This document shows, one piece after another, positions 55,535 to 64,000 of a stretch of 64,000 bases of DNA (positions within the stretch are counted from its first letter, which is position 1; each line of letters starts with the position of its first letter). A program made the position numbers and the translations under genes. The DNA is taken from contig NZ_FQWK01000001.1 of the NCBI RefSeq assembly GCF_900129655.1, forward strand, positions 186,001 through 250,000, given 5' to 3'. This DNA is from Bacteroides clarus YIT 12056. Its GTDB lineage: Bacteria; Bacteroidota; Bacteroidia; Bacteroidales; Bacteroidaceae. The notes beneath the pieces are model-generated. The model did no database searches and was not told the DNA's origin. It saw only the letters and a list, made by a program, of their open reading frames with translations.

Positions 55535-56986
55535 TCAATTCCGTTTCCAGAATTCCGGGGTGAACAAAAGTAAGACGGTGAATAATTCCAAACGTCCCAA
55601 TAACATGAGGAATGACAGTAACCATTTGGCTGCATCAGGCAGGGCGTTCCATGAATAGGCCGGACCTGTATCACCTAATCCGGGGCCCATATTACCGATG
55701 CTGGATATGACGCAACCGATGGACTCTTCGGCTCCTATCCCCATTCCCATCATGATTAATATGCCGACGATGATGATGATGATGTATAAAAAGAAGAATG
55801 CCAGCACCGTGGAAACGATGGAAGGAGATATTACCTGTTTGTTTACGCGTACCGGCAGTACGGCATTGGGATGCAGAATATGTTTGAACTCATTACGTGA
55901 TACTTTGGCAAGGATTACCATCCGGATGCATTTCAGTCCTCCGGTGGTACTGCCTGCGCAAGCTCCCATGATCATGACGACGGTTAGCAATCCCCAAAGC
56001 ATAGGTGTCCACAGCATGTAATCATCTGTGGCAAAGCCCGTAGAGGTCTGCAGAGATATAACCTGGAACAATGATTTACGAAAAGCCTCTTCCACGCCCG
56101 TCGAACTGGTATAGTAGAGGACAACGGCTATGACGGTGGTAAAACCGACTACCGACCAGAAGTACCATTTTAACTCGGCGTTGTCGATGACCTTTTTGAA
56201 TTTCCGGTTGACGAAGAATAGTAACAGTGTAAAGTTGATACCGGAAATGAACATGAAAATAGAGATGACATACTCTATATAGGGGGAGTTGTAATAGGCC
56301 ACACTTGCCTGTTTGGTAGAGAATCCTCCCGTTCCTGTGGTGGCAAAGGCGTGACACACACTGTCGAACCAGTCCATACCGCCCAGCATTAACAGGACTA
56401 CGAGAATCAGGGTAAGGCCGGTATAGATACTCCATATCCATTTGGCGGTGATGCCGATGCGCGGATGCACTTTGTCGTGCGTGGGACCACTGGCTTCGGC
56501 GGCAAATACCTGCAGGCCGCTGACCCCGAAGATTGGCAATACCGCAATCGTAAACATGATAATTCCCAAACCGCCGATCCATTGCGTCATGCCGCGCCAG
56601 AACAGTAATCCGTGAGGAAGCGATTCTATATTATCCAGTACGGTGGCTCCCGTACTTGTAAAACCGGACATGGTTTCGAAGAAAGCGTTCGTAATGTCGG
56701 GAACGTATCCGCTGATATAGAAAGGCAGCATGCCGAAAAGGGAAAAAGCCACCCAGGCAAGGCTGACCAGTACGTAACCGTCACGGCGGGTCAGCTGTTT
56801 TTCACCGCCTTTTCCGGCAATAGCCATGAGCAGGCCGGCTCCGGCAGTGATACCTGCCGATTTCCAGAAGTCGAGCAGGGCTTCGTCATTATAGTAATAC
56901 GATATTGCCGAACATGCCAGCAGCATGACTGTTTCCAGTAATAGCAGGATACCGATAATCCGTATAATTGTCTTAAAGTTAATCAC
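55535..56986 (-). CDS. trkH: Potassium uptake protein TrkH
   Basis: A 483-aa inner-membrane K+ channel subunit with four M1-P-M2 repeats. The selectivity regions are visible as GFTSTGATVL, ATTGTGGFSTKQ, TSTGFATDDY and SIGNMGPGLGD, each with its pore glycine. The start MINFKTIIRIIGILLLLETV is the usual first helix. It begins 5 bases after trkA, so both subunits are made together. Confidence 0.96.
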   Translation of the reverse strand: MINFKTIIRIIGILLLLETVMLLACSAISYYYNDEALLDFWKSAGITAGAGLLMAIAGKGGEKQLTRRDGYVLVSLAWVAFSLFGMLPFYISGYVPDITNAFFETMSGFTSTGATVLDNIESLPHGLLFWRGMTQWIGGLGIIMFTIAVLPIFGVSGLQVFAAEASGPTHDKVHPRIGITAKWIWSIYTGLTLILVVLLMLGGMDWFDSVCHAFATTGTGGFSTKQASVAYYNSPYIEYVISIFMFISGINFTLLLFFVNRKFKKVIDNAELKWYFWSVVGFTTVIAVVLYYTSSTGVEEAFRKSLFQVISLQTSTGFATDDYMLWTPMLWGLLTVVMIMGACAGSTTGGLKCIRMVILAKVSRNEFKHILHPNAVLPVRVNKQVISPSIVSTVLAFFFLYIIIIIVGILIMMGMGIGAEESIGCVISSIGNMGPGLGDTGPAYSWNALPDAAKWLLSFLMLLGRLELFTVLLLFTPEFWKRN

Positions 56987-56991
56987 GTTCG

Positions 56992-58332
56992 CTAATTAAA
57001 GTATTTTTCGATTTTCTTAATCATCATGTTCAGGCAGAATACTACCACGTGGTCTCCGGGTAATATTTGCGTGCTACCCATAACCACAACGCCTTCGCCG
57101 TTACGTATCAGTCCGCCGATGGTCGTTCCTTTAGGCAGACCGAGGTCTTTTACCTGGTGTTTGGTTATCTTCGAGCCGGGTTTGACGGTGAATTCCGCTA
57201 CATCGGCGTTGGCAAAGGTCAGGCATTTTACGTTACTGACATCGGCGTCCAGCATCATCTGGTAAATGTGGCTGGCGGCAATCATCTTTTTGTTGATAAC
57301 CGTACCGATATCGAGGCTTTCCGCCATGCCTATGTAATCTATGTTTTCTACTTCCGCCACTGTCTTGCTTACTCCCATGCGCTTTGCCGCCAGACAGGCG
57401 AGGATATTTGTTTCCGAGTTTCCGGTTAGCGCCACAAAGGCTTCGGTGTTCTTTAATCCTTCTTCTACAAGTAAGTCCATGTCCCGTCCGTCTCCGTTGA
57501 TAATCATAGTTTTATCATCCAGTAGTTCGGTCAAGCGGTTGCAGCGGTTCAAGTCGTTGTCCACGATCTTCACTTGCATATAGTCGGGAACATATTGTGC
57601 GGTACGTACTGCAATGCGGCTTCCACCCATAATCATGACATTGCGCACATCGGCATAATCTTCCTTGCCGGCTATCTTACGGATGTACGGAACGAATTTG
57701 CGGGTAGTTGTAAAATAAACAATATCATGCAGTTTGATGACATCGTCACCGCGGGGAATCAGTGTTTCGTTGCCGCGTTTGATGGCTACCACGTGATAAG
57801 GCAGTTCAGGTCCGCCCAGTTGATGCAGAGGAATATCCAGAATCTCTGCTTTCTCACGCATCTTGGCGCCTATCAGAATCAGCGCGCCGCCGCAGAATTC
57901 CCACCATTGGCGTACCCAGCTCATACGGATAGAAGATACAATCTCTTTTGCCGCAAGCATTTCCGGGTAGATAAGCGAGTCCACCCCCAGCTTCTGGAAG
58001 AATTCCTTGTTCTTGGGCAACAGGTATTCGTAGTTGTCAATGCGGCCTACGGTCTTTACCGCACCCAGATTGGTAGCAAGCATGCAGGCAGTGATGTTAC
58101 GGCTTTCATCGGGAGTAACGGCGATAAAGAGGTCGGCTTCTCCCACCCCTACTTCTTTCAATCCTTTAATGGAAGTGGGAGAGGCAGTGACAGTCATCAA
58201 GTCGAAGTTGGAGCTGAGTGTACTCATTCTTTCTTCGTTGTCGTCCATTAATATAATGTCTTGCTTCTCGCGAGACAATAGCTTGGCTAAATGTGTGCCT
58301 ACTGCGCCGGCACCAGCAATGATTATCTTCAC
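56992..58332 (-). CDS. trkA: Trk system potassium transporter TrkA
   Basis: A 446-aa cytosolic gating subunit with two RCK units. The first Rossmann domain starts MKIIIAGAGAVGTHLAKLLS, with NAD-binding GxGxxG, and the second starts near residue 228 at NVMIMGGSRIAVRTAQYV. Each is followed by a TrkA_C domain (about 140-220 and 365-446; FTVKPGSKITKHQVKDLGLP). NAD(H) or ATP binding in characterised TrkA opens the TrkH pore. It is followed directly by trkH. Confidence 0.96.
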   Translation of the reverse strand: MKIIIAGAGAVGTHLAKLLSREKQDIILMDDNEERMSTLSSNFDLMTVTASPTSIKGLKEVGVGEADLFIAVTPDESRNITACMLATNLGAVKTVGRIDNYEYLLPKNKEFFQKLGVDSLIYPEMLAAKEIVSSIRMSWVRQWWEFCGGALILIGAKMREKAEILDIPLHQLGGPELPYHVVAIKRGNETLIPRGDDVIKLHDIVYFTTTRKFVPYIRKIAGKEDYADVRNVMIMGGSRIAVRTAQYVPDYMQVKIVDNDLNRCNRLTELLDDKTMIINGDGRDMDLLVEEGLKNTEAFVALTGNSETNILACLAAKRMGVSKTVAEVENIDYIGMAESLDIGTVINKKMIAASHIYQMMLDADVSNVKCLTFANADVAEFTVKPGSKITKHQVKDLGLPKGTTIGGLIRNGEGVVVMGSTQILPGDHVVVFCLNMMIKKIEKYFN

Positions 58333-58345
58333 AATGCTTTTAGAA

Positions 58346-58442
58346 ATGAAGAATTAAGAAGGATGAATGAAGAATTTCCTTGCGGATGGTTTGCGTAGCG
58401 AGCGCAACCCGATTCTTCATTCATCATTCATCATTCTTAATT
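58346..58442. repeat. Branched inverted repeat between dxs and trkA
   Basis: Outer arms GATGAATGAAGAAT (58362-58375) and ATTCTTCATTCATC (58412-58425) are exact complements. Further GAATTAAGAA/TTCTTAATT complementarity lies outside them, and an inner TTGCG/CGCAA hairpin lies inside. It ends at the dxs stop codon, so the RNA could terminate or protect the dxs message. Confidence 0.6.
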
Positions 58443-60331
58443 AATATATTATAGATTCCTTCCTCATCCATTCCGCACAACTGATACAACTCCTGTACCG
58501 TACCATGCTCTATAAATGTGTCGGGTACACCGATGCGCTCTATGTGCGGGGTGTAGCTGTTGTCTGCCATAAACTCCAGTACGGCGCTTCCCATACCGCC
58601 TTTTCGCGCACCGTCTTCTATGGTGATGATGCGTTTGAAGTTGCGTCCCGCTTCGTGTAACAGTGTTTCGTCCAGTGGTTTGAGGAAACGCAGGTCGTAG
58701 TGGGCTATGGAGAGTCCTTTCTCTGTTTCCGCCCGTTTGATGGCGCGCGCGGCAATGTTTCCTATCGGACCGAGGGTGATGACCGCAAGGTCTTTCCCGT
58801 CTTTCAGTTTCCGACCTTTACCTACGGGGATTTCTTCCAGCGGACATTTCCAGTCCACCAACACGCCACGTCCGCGCGGATAACGGATTACGAACGGACC
58901 TTTGTCCGGCAGCTGTGCCGTGTACATCAGGCGACGCAGTTCGTGCTCGTCCATGGGTGAGGATATGGTCAGGTTCGGGATAGGACGGAAATAAGCGAGG
59001 TCGTATACGCCATGATGTGTCGGTCCGTCTTCACCTACCAATCCGGCGCGGTCCAGGCAGAGCACTACAGGCAACCGCAGGATGGCAATGTCATGTATCA
59101 CGTTGTCATAAGCCCGCTGCATGAAGGACGAATATATGTTGCAGAAAGGTTGCAGACCTTCTTTTGCCATACCGCCGGAGAATGTGGCGGCGTGTCCTTC
59201 GGCGATGCCTACGTCGAAAGCCCGGTCGGGCATGGCTTGCATCAATATGTTCATGGAACATCCGGTGGGCATGGCGGGCGTCACCCCGACGATTTTCGGA
59301 TTCTTCTCTGCCAATTCCACTAACGTCTCGCCGAATACGGTTTGGTATAGAGGAGGCAGATTGCTGGTGTCTGCAGTGATGCGCTCTCCGGTTTCGGGGT
59401 CGAATTTGCCGGGTGCGTGCCAGATGCCCGGCTCTTTCTCGGCCGGTTCGAAGCCTTTACCCTTTACAGTGTGCAAATGAAGGATTTTAGGTCCTTGCAT
59501 ATCTTTTATATCCCGCAGAATACGGGCCAAGTTCTTTACGTCATGTCCGTTTATCGGACCGAAGTATCGGATGTTCATCCCTTCGAAGATGTTCTGTTGC
59601 TGGGCCGCCATTGATTTCAGACTGTTGGAAAAGCGGATTAGCGCTTTACGCCGGTCTTCATTCAGTACGCCCATTTTAAATAACATCTTGGAGGCTTTGA
59701 AACGCAGCTGGTTGTAGCGGTTGGAGGTTGTCAGATTGAAAAGGTATTGTTTCATGCCGCCTACACTGCGGTCTATTGCCATGTCGTTGTCGTTAAGGAT
59801 AATCAACAGATTGTTGGCGGTGGACGAGGCATTGTTCAAGCCCTCAAAGGCCAGTCCGCCACTCATGCTTCCGTCGCCGATGACGGCTACTACATGACGG
59901 TCTTTCTCACCTTTTTTGGCTGCAGCAACAGCCATGCCTAAGGCTGCCGAAATGGAGTTTGAGGCATGTCCGCAGGTGAAGGTGTCGTAATCGCTTTCCA
60001 CAGGAGTGGGGAAGGGGCGTATGCCCTTGAACTTCCGGTTGGTGCAAAAAGACTCGCGACGTCCGGTCAGCATCTTGTGACCGTAGGCTTGATGCCCTAC
60101 GTCCCATACTATACGGTCGTAAGGGGTATTGTAGACGTAATGCAGCGCGACGGTAAGTTCCACTGTACCCAGACTTGCTGCAAAGTGCCCCGGGTTGCAC
60201 GAAAGTTCTTGAATGATGTCTTGTCTTAATTCTTCACAAACTTCCGGGAGCTGTTCCACGCTTAATTTACGCAGGTCTTCCGGATAGGAAATGGAGTCTA
60301 ACAAGTTATATGTTGTTGGTTCTGTTTTCAT
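58424..60331 (-). CDS. dxs: 1-deoxy-D-xylulose-5-phosphate synthase
   Basis: A 635-aa thiamine-diphosphate enzyme that condenses pyruvate with glyceraldehyde 3-phosphate, the first step of the MEP isoprenoid route. The TPP motif is in [20 protein letters not shown] through [10 protein letters not shown]. The substrate-side signatures are [36 protein letters not shown] and the C-terminal [19 protein letters not shown]. The start at 60331 (MKTEPTTYN) follows a -7 box at 60356-60363; the ATG at 60367 lies upstream of the likely transcript start. Confidence 0.97.
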   Translation of the reverse strand: MKTEPTTYNLLDSISYPEDLRKLSVEQLPEVCEELRQDIIQELSCNPGHFAASLGTVELTVALHYVYNTPYDRIVWDVGHQAYGHKMLTGRRESFCTNRKFKGIRPFPTPVESDYDTFTCGHASNSISAALGMAVAAAKKGEKDRHVVAVIGDGSMSGGLAFEGLNNASSTANNLLIILNDNDMAIDRSVGGMKQYLFNLTTSNRYNQLRFKASKMLFKMGVLNEDRRKALIRFSNSLKSMAAQQQNIFEGMNIRYFGPINGHDVKNLARILRDIKDMQGPKILHLHTVKGKGFEPAEKEPGIWHAPGKFDPETGERITADTSNLPPLYQTVFGETLVELAEKNPKIVGVTPAMPTGCSMNILMQAMPDRAFDVGIAEGHAATFSGGMAKEGLQPFCNIYSSFMQRAYDNVIHDIAILRLPVVLCLDRAGLVGEDGPTHHGVYDLAYFRPIPNLTISSPMDEHELRRLMYTAQLPDKGPFVIRYPRGRGVLVDWKCPLEEIPVGKGRKLKDGKDLAVITLGPIGNIAARAIKRAETEKGLSIAHYDLRFLKPLDETLLHEAGRNFKRIITIEDGARKGGMGSAVLEFMADNSYTPHIERIGVPDTFIEHGTVQELYQLCGMDEEGIYNILIKNDE

Positions 60332-60355
60332 CATTGTACTGAAGATTACAAAATG

Positions 60356-60363
60356 CAAAAATA
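60356..60363 (-). promoter_or_regulatory. -7 box of dxs
   Basis: TATTTTTG on the minus strand, matching TAnnTTTG, 24 bases before the chosen dxs start codon. Confidence 0.5.
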
Positions 60364-60468
60364 GCAAAAGAAAACGGATGGCTGTATCATTTTGTCTGTT
60401 TTTTGTTCCGTCGTCCGCCTTTTACGGGATTTTAAAGTTGCAGTTTCCCCGTTTATGGTATTTCTTTG

Positions 60469-60476
60469 TATCTTTG
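60469..60476 (+). promoter_or_regulatory. -7 box of the GSCFA-murF/alr operon
   Basis: TATCTTTG, a perfect TAnnTTTG match, 24 bases before the GSCFA start codon. Confidence 0.55.
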
Positions 60477-60500
60477 CAAAGATTTGAATAAAGTTTGTGT

Positions 60501-61490
60501 ATGAACTTCACTACCCCTGTTGAACTCCCTGCCAACCTGCCCCGATTGCGGCACACGGACCGTTTGTTGCTGCTCGGCTCTTGTTTTGCGACTAATATGG
60601 GTACAAGGCTTGCGGATGCTAAATTCTCGTGTGACATCAATCCTTACGGTGTACTTTACAACCCTCTATCCATATCTGCCGCTTTGCGCGAAATCATACT
60701 CGGAAAGGTGTACGGAAAGGAAGATCTCTTTTTCTTTCGTGACTGTTGGCACAGCCCCATGCATCACGGGGATTTCTCATCACTGTCAGCAGATGAAACG
60801 TTGAAGAAGATAAATGAACGGATTGCCCGCGCACATGAGTGGATTTTTCGTTCGGACTGTTTGTTGTTGACTTTCGGTACATCGTGGGTGTACGAGCAAA
60901 AGAATACAGGACGCATCGTAGGAAATTGTCATAAGCTGCCGGGAAAAGAATTTATCCTCCGACGATTGACGGTCGATGAAATCGTATCGGATTATACTTC
61001 ATTGTTGTCCGGGTTGTTGGCGCGAAATTCCGGACTGAAAGTGATACTTACAGTCAGTCCCATTCGTCATGCGAGGGATGGTATGCACGCCAACCAACTC
61101 AGTAAAGCTACCTTGTTGCTGGCTATAGACAGGCTGCAAGCCGCTTTTCAGGAAAGTGTATTCTATTTTCCCGCCTATGAATTGATTTTGGATGAATTAC
61201 GCGATTATCGTTTCTATGCTGAAGATATGGTACATCCTTCCGATATGGCTGTGCAATATGTGTGGGAGCGTTTTTCGTCTGCGTGTTTCTCGGAGGAGAC
61301 GTTACAGATAATAGAGGAAAGTGAAAATATCCGTAGAGGATTAGCTCATAAGCCTTTTCACCCGGATTCTGAAGAGTATAAGCGTTTTTTAGGACAAATT
61401 GTGTTAAAAATAGACCGACTTAACGGAAAATACCCGTACTTAGACTTCCAAAAGGAGAGAGAATTATGTCATATACGATTGAAGATATAG
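60501..61490 (+). CDS. GSCFA-domain protein
   Basis: A 329-aa cytosolic protein named for the motif seen here as LLLLGSCFATNMGTRL near residue 26. Other family stretches are INPYGVLYNPLSI, LTFGTSWVYEQ, and the late YFPAYELILDELRDYRFYAE with DMVHPSD. The SGNH-like layout (Gly-Ser-Cys near the start, D-x-x-H late) suggests an esterase-like fold, but no activity is known. Its 3' end overlaps the murF-alr start by 25 bases, so it is translationally coupled to cell-wall synthesis. Start chosen at ATG 60501. Confidence 0.9.
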   Translation: MNFTTPVELPANLPRLRHTDRLLLLGSCFATNMGTRLADAKFSCDINPYGVLYNPLSISAALREIILGKVYGKEDLFFFRDCWHSPMHHGDFSSLSADETLKKINERIARAHEWIFRSDCLLLTFGTSWVYEQKNTGRIVGNCHKLPGKEFILRRLTVDEIVSDYTSLLSGLLARNSGLKVILTVSPIRHARDGMHANQLSKATLLLAIDRLQAAFQESVFYFPAYELILDELRDYRFYAEDMVHPSDMAVQYVWERFSSACFSEETLQIIEESENIRRGLAHKPFHPDSEEYKRFLGQIVLKIDRLNGKYPYLDFQKERELCHIRLKI

Positions 61491-63952
61491 CCCGAATAAT
61501 TGGTGCGCGGCGGATAGGCGATACGCCGGCCGCTATTGACTGGCTGCTTACAGATAGCCGTTCCCTGAGTTTCCCGGAGGAAACCTTGTTTTTTGCTTTG
61601 ACTACCAAACGGAATGACGGAACACGTTATATCCGTGATTTATATACGCGCGGCGTTCGTAATTTTGTCGTCAGCGAAGAAGGCTTGAAGGAAGTTGAAA
61701 CGTTCAACTTTCAACCTTCGACTTTTAACTTATTAGTCGTGCCAAATCCGCTGAAAGCATTGCAGAAGTTGGCGGAACAACATCGCGACCGCTTTCAAAT
61801 ACCTGTTATCGGCATAACGGGCAGTAATGGAAAAACCATTGTGAAGGAGTGGTTGCATCAGTTGTTGAGTCCGGAGCGTGTAATCACCCGTTCGCCCCGC
61901 AGTTACAATTCGCAGATTGGAGTGCCTTTGTCCGTATGGCAGATGAATGGGCAAACGGAGCTTGCCATATTGGAGGCGGGCATTTCGGAACCGGGAGAAA
62001 TGCGTGCCTTGCAGAATATTATCAAACCTACAATCGGTATCCTGACAAATATAGGAGGCGCGCATCAGGAGAATTTCTTCTCTTTGCAGGAGAAATGTAT
62101 GGAGAAACTGGCGCTCTTTAAGAATTGCGATGTAGTGATTTATAACGGTGACGACGAGTTTATCAATAATTGCGTGGGCAAATCCATGCTTTCCGCCCGT
62201 GAGATAGCATGGAGTAGGAAAGATATGGAGCGTCCGTTATATATAAATAAGGTGGAAAAGCAAGAGGATTCCACTGTTGTTTCTTATCGTTATCTGGATA
62301 TGGACAATACATTTACACTGCCGTTCATTGATGATGCTTCTATCGAGAATTCGTTGAATTGTTTGGCGGCCTGTCTGTATCTGATGCTGCCTGCCGAACA
62401 GATTACGGAGCGTATGGCAAAACTGGAACCGATAGCGATGCGCCTGGAGGTGAAAGAGGGCAAAAACGGATGCTTGCTTATAAACGACAGTTACAATTCT
62501 GACCTCGGTTCGCTGGATATAGCGCTTGATTTCTTGTATCGCCGCTCACAGAGCAAGGGCTTGAAACGGACACTGATTCTTTCGGATATACTGGAGACGG
62601 GACAGAATACGCCTACTCTTTACCGGCAGGTGGCGCAATTGGTAAACAGCCGGGGAATAGAACGTATTATCGGTGTGGGAAGTGAAATATCTTCGTGTGC
62701 CGCACGGTTTAATATCGAGAAAGCTTTTTATCCGGATACGGCTGCACTGACTGAAGCCATTGGAAAAGGCGAACTCCGCTTGGAGAATGAAATAATCCTG
62801 ATTAAAGGTGCGCGCAAGTTCGGCTTTGATGAGTTGACAGAGGTTCTGGAGAAGAAGGTGCACGAAACGATATTGGAGGTGAATCTCGGTGCGATGATTG
62901 CCAATTTGAATTATTATCGCGGTAAACTGAGGCCTGAAACAAAAATGGTATGTATGGTGAAGGCTTCCGCTTATGGCGCAGGATCGTATGAGATTGCCAA
63001 AACCTTGCAGGAACATCATGCGGATTACTTGGCTGTTGCCGTTGCCGATGAAGGTTCGGACTTGCGCAAGGCGGGAATTACGGCAAGCATCATCATTATG
63101 AATCCGGAAATGACAGCATTCAAGACGATGTTCGATTATAAACTGGAACCGGAAGTTTACAGCTTCCACTTACTGGAGGCGTTGATTAAGGAAGCCGAGA
63201 AAGAAGGTATCACCAATTTCCCCATTCATGTAAAGCTGGATACCGGTATGCATCGGTTGGGGTTCGCTCCGGATGATATGCCCCTGCTTATAGAACGTCT
63301 GAAAGGACAGAATGCAGTCATTCCCCGTTCGGTATTCTCCCATTTTGTAGGAAGCGACGCTCCGCAGTTCGATGCCTTTACACGCAGACAGATAGAGATT
63401 TTTGAGAAGGCATCCATGCAGTTGCAGGAGGCGTTTCCGCATAAAATACTTCGCCATATCTGCAATTCGGCAGGTATAGAGCGTTTTCCGGGAGCACAGT
63501 TTGATATGGTACGATTGGGAATCGGGCTGTATGGTGTCAGTCCGATAGATAATTCTATAATGAATAATGTCAGTACGCTGAAGACTACTATTCTGCAAAT
63601 ACGTGATGTACCCGAAGAAGATACGGTGGGATATAGCCGTAAGGGACATTTAGTGCGTCCTTCCCGTATTGCAGCCATTCCTATCGGTTATGCCGACGGA
63701 TTGAACAGGCATTTGGGTAACGGTCATGCCTATTGTCTGGTGAACGGGCAGCGCGCTCCTTATGTGGGGAATATTTGTATGGATGTCTGCATGATTGACG
63801 TTACGGATATTGATTGTAAAGAAGGTGACAGTGTGGAAATTTTCGGAGATCATCTTCCTATAACCGTTCTTTCCGATGTGCTTGGTACCATTCCATACGA
63901 AGTACTGACAAGTGTTTCGACACGTGTGAAGAGAGTATATTATCAGGACTGA
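61466..63952 (+). CDS. Bifunctional MurF ligase/alanine racemase
   Basis: An 828-aa fusion. The MurF part (about 1-460) adds D-Ala-D-Ala to UDP-MurNAc-tripeptide; it has the ATP-binding GITGSNGKTIVKEW near residue 117, NSQIGVPLSVW and INDSYNSDLGSLDIAL. The alanine racemase part (about 465-828) makes D-alanine from L-alanine. The PLP Lys is Lys499 in CMVKASAYGAGS, with RLGIGLYGVSP and the catalytic Tyr of the second subunit in PIGYADGLNR; GNICMDVCMIDVT is also typical. The fusion joins supply and use of D-Ala and occurs in other Bacteroidetes. It ends 48 bases before the window edge; no terminator seen. Confidence 0.96.
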   Translation: MSYTIEDIARIIGARRIGDTPAAIDWLLTDSRSLSFPEETLFFALTTKRNDGTRYIRDLYTRGVRNFVVSEEGLKEVETFNFQPSTFNLLVVPNPLKALQKLAEQHRDRFQIPVIGITGSNGKTIVKEWLHQLLSPERVITRSPRSYNSQIGVPLSVWQMNGQTELAILEAGISEPGEMRALQNIIKPTIGILTNIGGAHQENFFSLQEKCMEKLALFKNCDVVIYNGDDEFINNCVGKSMLSAREIAWSRKDMERPLYINKVEKQEDSTVVSYRYLDMDNTFTLPFIDDASIENSLNCLAACLYLMLPAEQITERMAKLEPIAMRLEVKEGKNGCLLINDSYNSDLGSLDIALDFLYRRSQSKGLKRTLILSDILETGQNTPTLYRQVAQLVNSRGIERIIGVGSEISSCAARFNIEKAFYPDTAALTEAIGKGELRLENEIILIKGARKFGFDELTEVLEKKVHETILEVNLGAMIANLNYYRGKLRPETKMVCMVKASAYGAGSYEIAKTLQEHHADYLAVAVADEGSDLRKAGITASIIIMNPEMTAFKTMFDYKLEPEVYSFHLLEALIKEAEKEGITNFPIHVKLDTGMHRLGFAPDDMPLLIERLKGQNAVIPRSVFSHFVGSDAPQFDAFTRRQIEIFEKASMQLQEAFPHKILRHICNSAGIERFPGAQFDMVRLGIGLYGVSPIDNSIMNNVSTLKTTILQIRDVPEEDTVGYSRKGHLVRPSRIAAIPIGYADGLNRHLGNGHAYCLVNGQRAPYVGNICMDVCMIDVTDIDCKEGDSVEIFGDHLPITVLSDVLGTIPYEVLTSVSTRVKRVYYQD

Positions 63953-64000
63953 GAAGAAGTATGAAGTATAAGGTCTAAAATATTTCAACACTTACTATAA

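Noticed and set aside
1..64000. Insertion sequences, prophage or integrative elements
   Set aside because: No transposase, integrase, phage gene or tRNA-flanking duplication was found.

Overview
The window looks like ordinary chromosome from a gut Bacteroides species. The grounds are Bacteroides-type promoters (a -7 box TAnnTTTG, few Shine-Dalgarno sites), a SusC/SusD pair, a NADH dehydrogenase locus lacking nuoE, nuoF and nuoG, a MurF-alanine racemase fusion, and close resemblance of most proteins to Bacteroides families. No species is claimed. No rRNA, insertion sequence, integrase or CRISPR array was seen.

Layout. 1-1.3 kb: N-terminal part of ftsH and rsfS (minus strand). 1.5-2.9 kb: tRNA-Gln(CUG) and a stand-alone AICAR transformylase. 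3.0-9.7 kb (minus): a DUF1573-polysaccharide lyase 8 fusion, a DUF349 protein, mgtE and rsmA. 9.8-15.2 kb (plus): flippase-like membrane protein, acyltransferase 3, a degenerate LytM protein, a HExxH peptidase and pepD. 15.3-15.9 kb: a tandem cluster of three 24-31 residue cationic, amphipathic peptides with its own promoter, a duplicated operator-like repeat and a terminator, followed by a 61-bp near-perfect palindrome. 16.3-24.5 kb: a very large alpha-2-macroglobulin protein, a DUF1573 protein and meaB. 24.6-28.8 kb: a DMT transporter facing away from a three-gene unit (compact AAA/ABC ATPase, TOPRIM-like DUF4435 protein, MscS channel). 28.9-33.3 kb (minus): TonB-dependent receptor plus beta-helix lipoprotein. 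33.5-41.3 kb (plus): PAS/GAF histidine kinase and a SusC/SusD pair. 41.3-44.8 kb: D-mannonate oxidoreductase and uxuA (minus) facing an AraC regulator (plus) across a control region that holds three 10-bp direct repeats and a remarkable array of 13 TACC/GGTA half-sites spaced exactly 11 bp apart. 44.9-55.0 kb (minus): nuoA-B-CD-H-I-J-K-L-M-N. 55.0-60.3 kb (minus): a small secreted protein, trkH, trkA and dxs. 60.5-64 kb (plus): a GSCFA protein and the murF-alr fusion.

How it fits together. Most genes are housekeeping: envelope synthesis (murF-alr, dxs), membrane protein quality control (ftsH), ribosome biogenesis and silencing (rsmA, rsfS), Mg and K uptake (mgtE, trkAH) and energy conservation (nuo). 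Glycan use is represented by SusCD, the PL8 lyase and the hexuronate pair uxuA plus SDR, whose products would feed the Entner-Doudoroff route. The least explained items are the small peptide cluster, the 11-bp phased array, the 61-bp palindrome, the ATPase-DUF4435-MscS unit and a dispersed hairpin repeat found at two convergent gene junctions.
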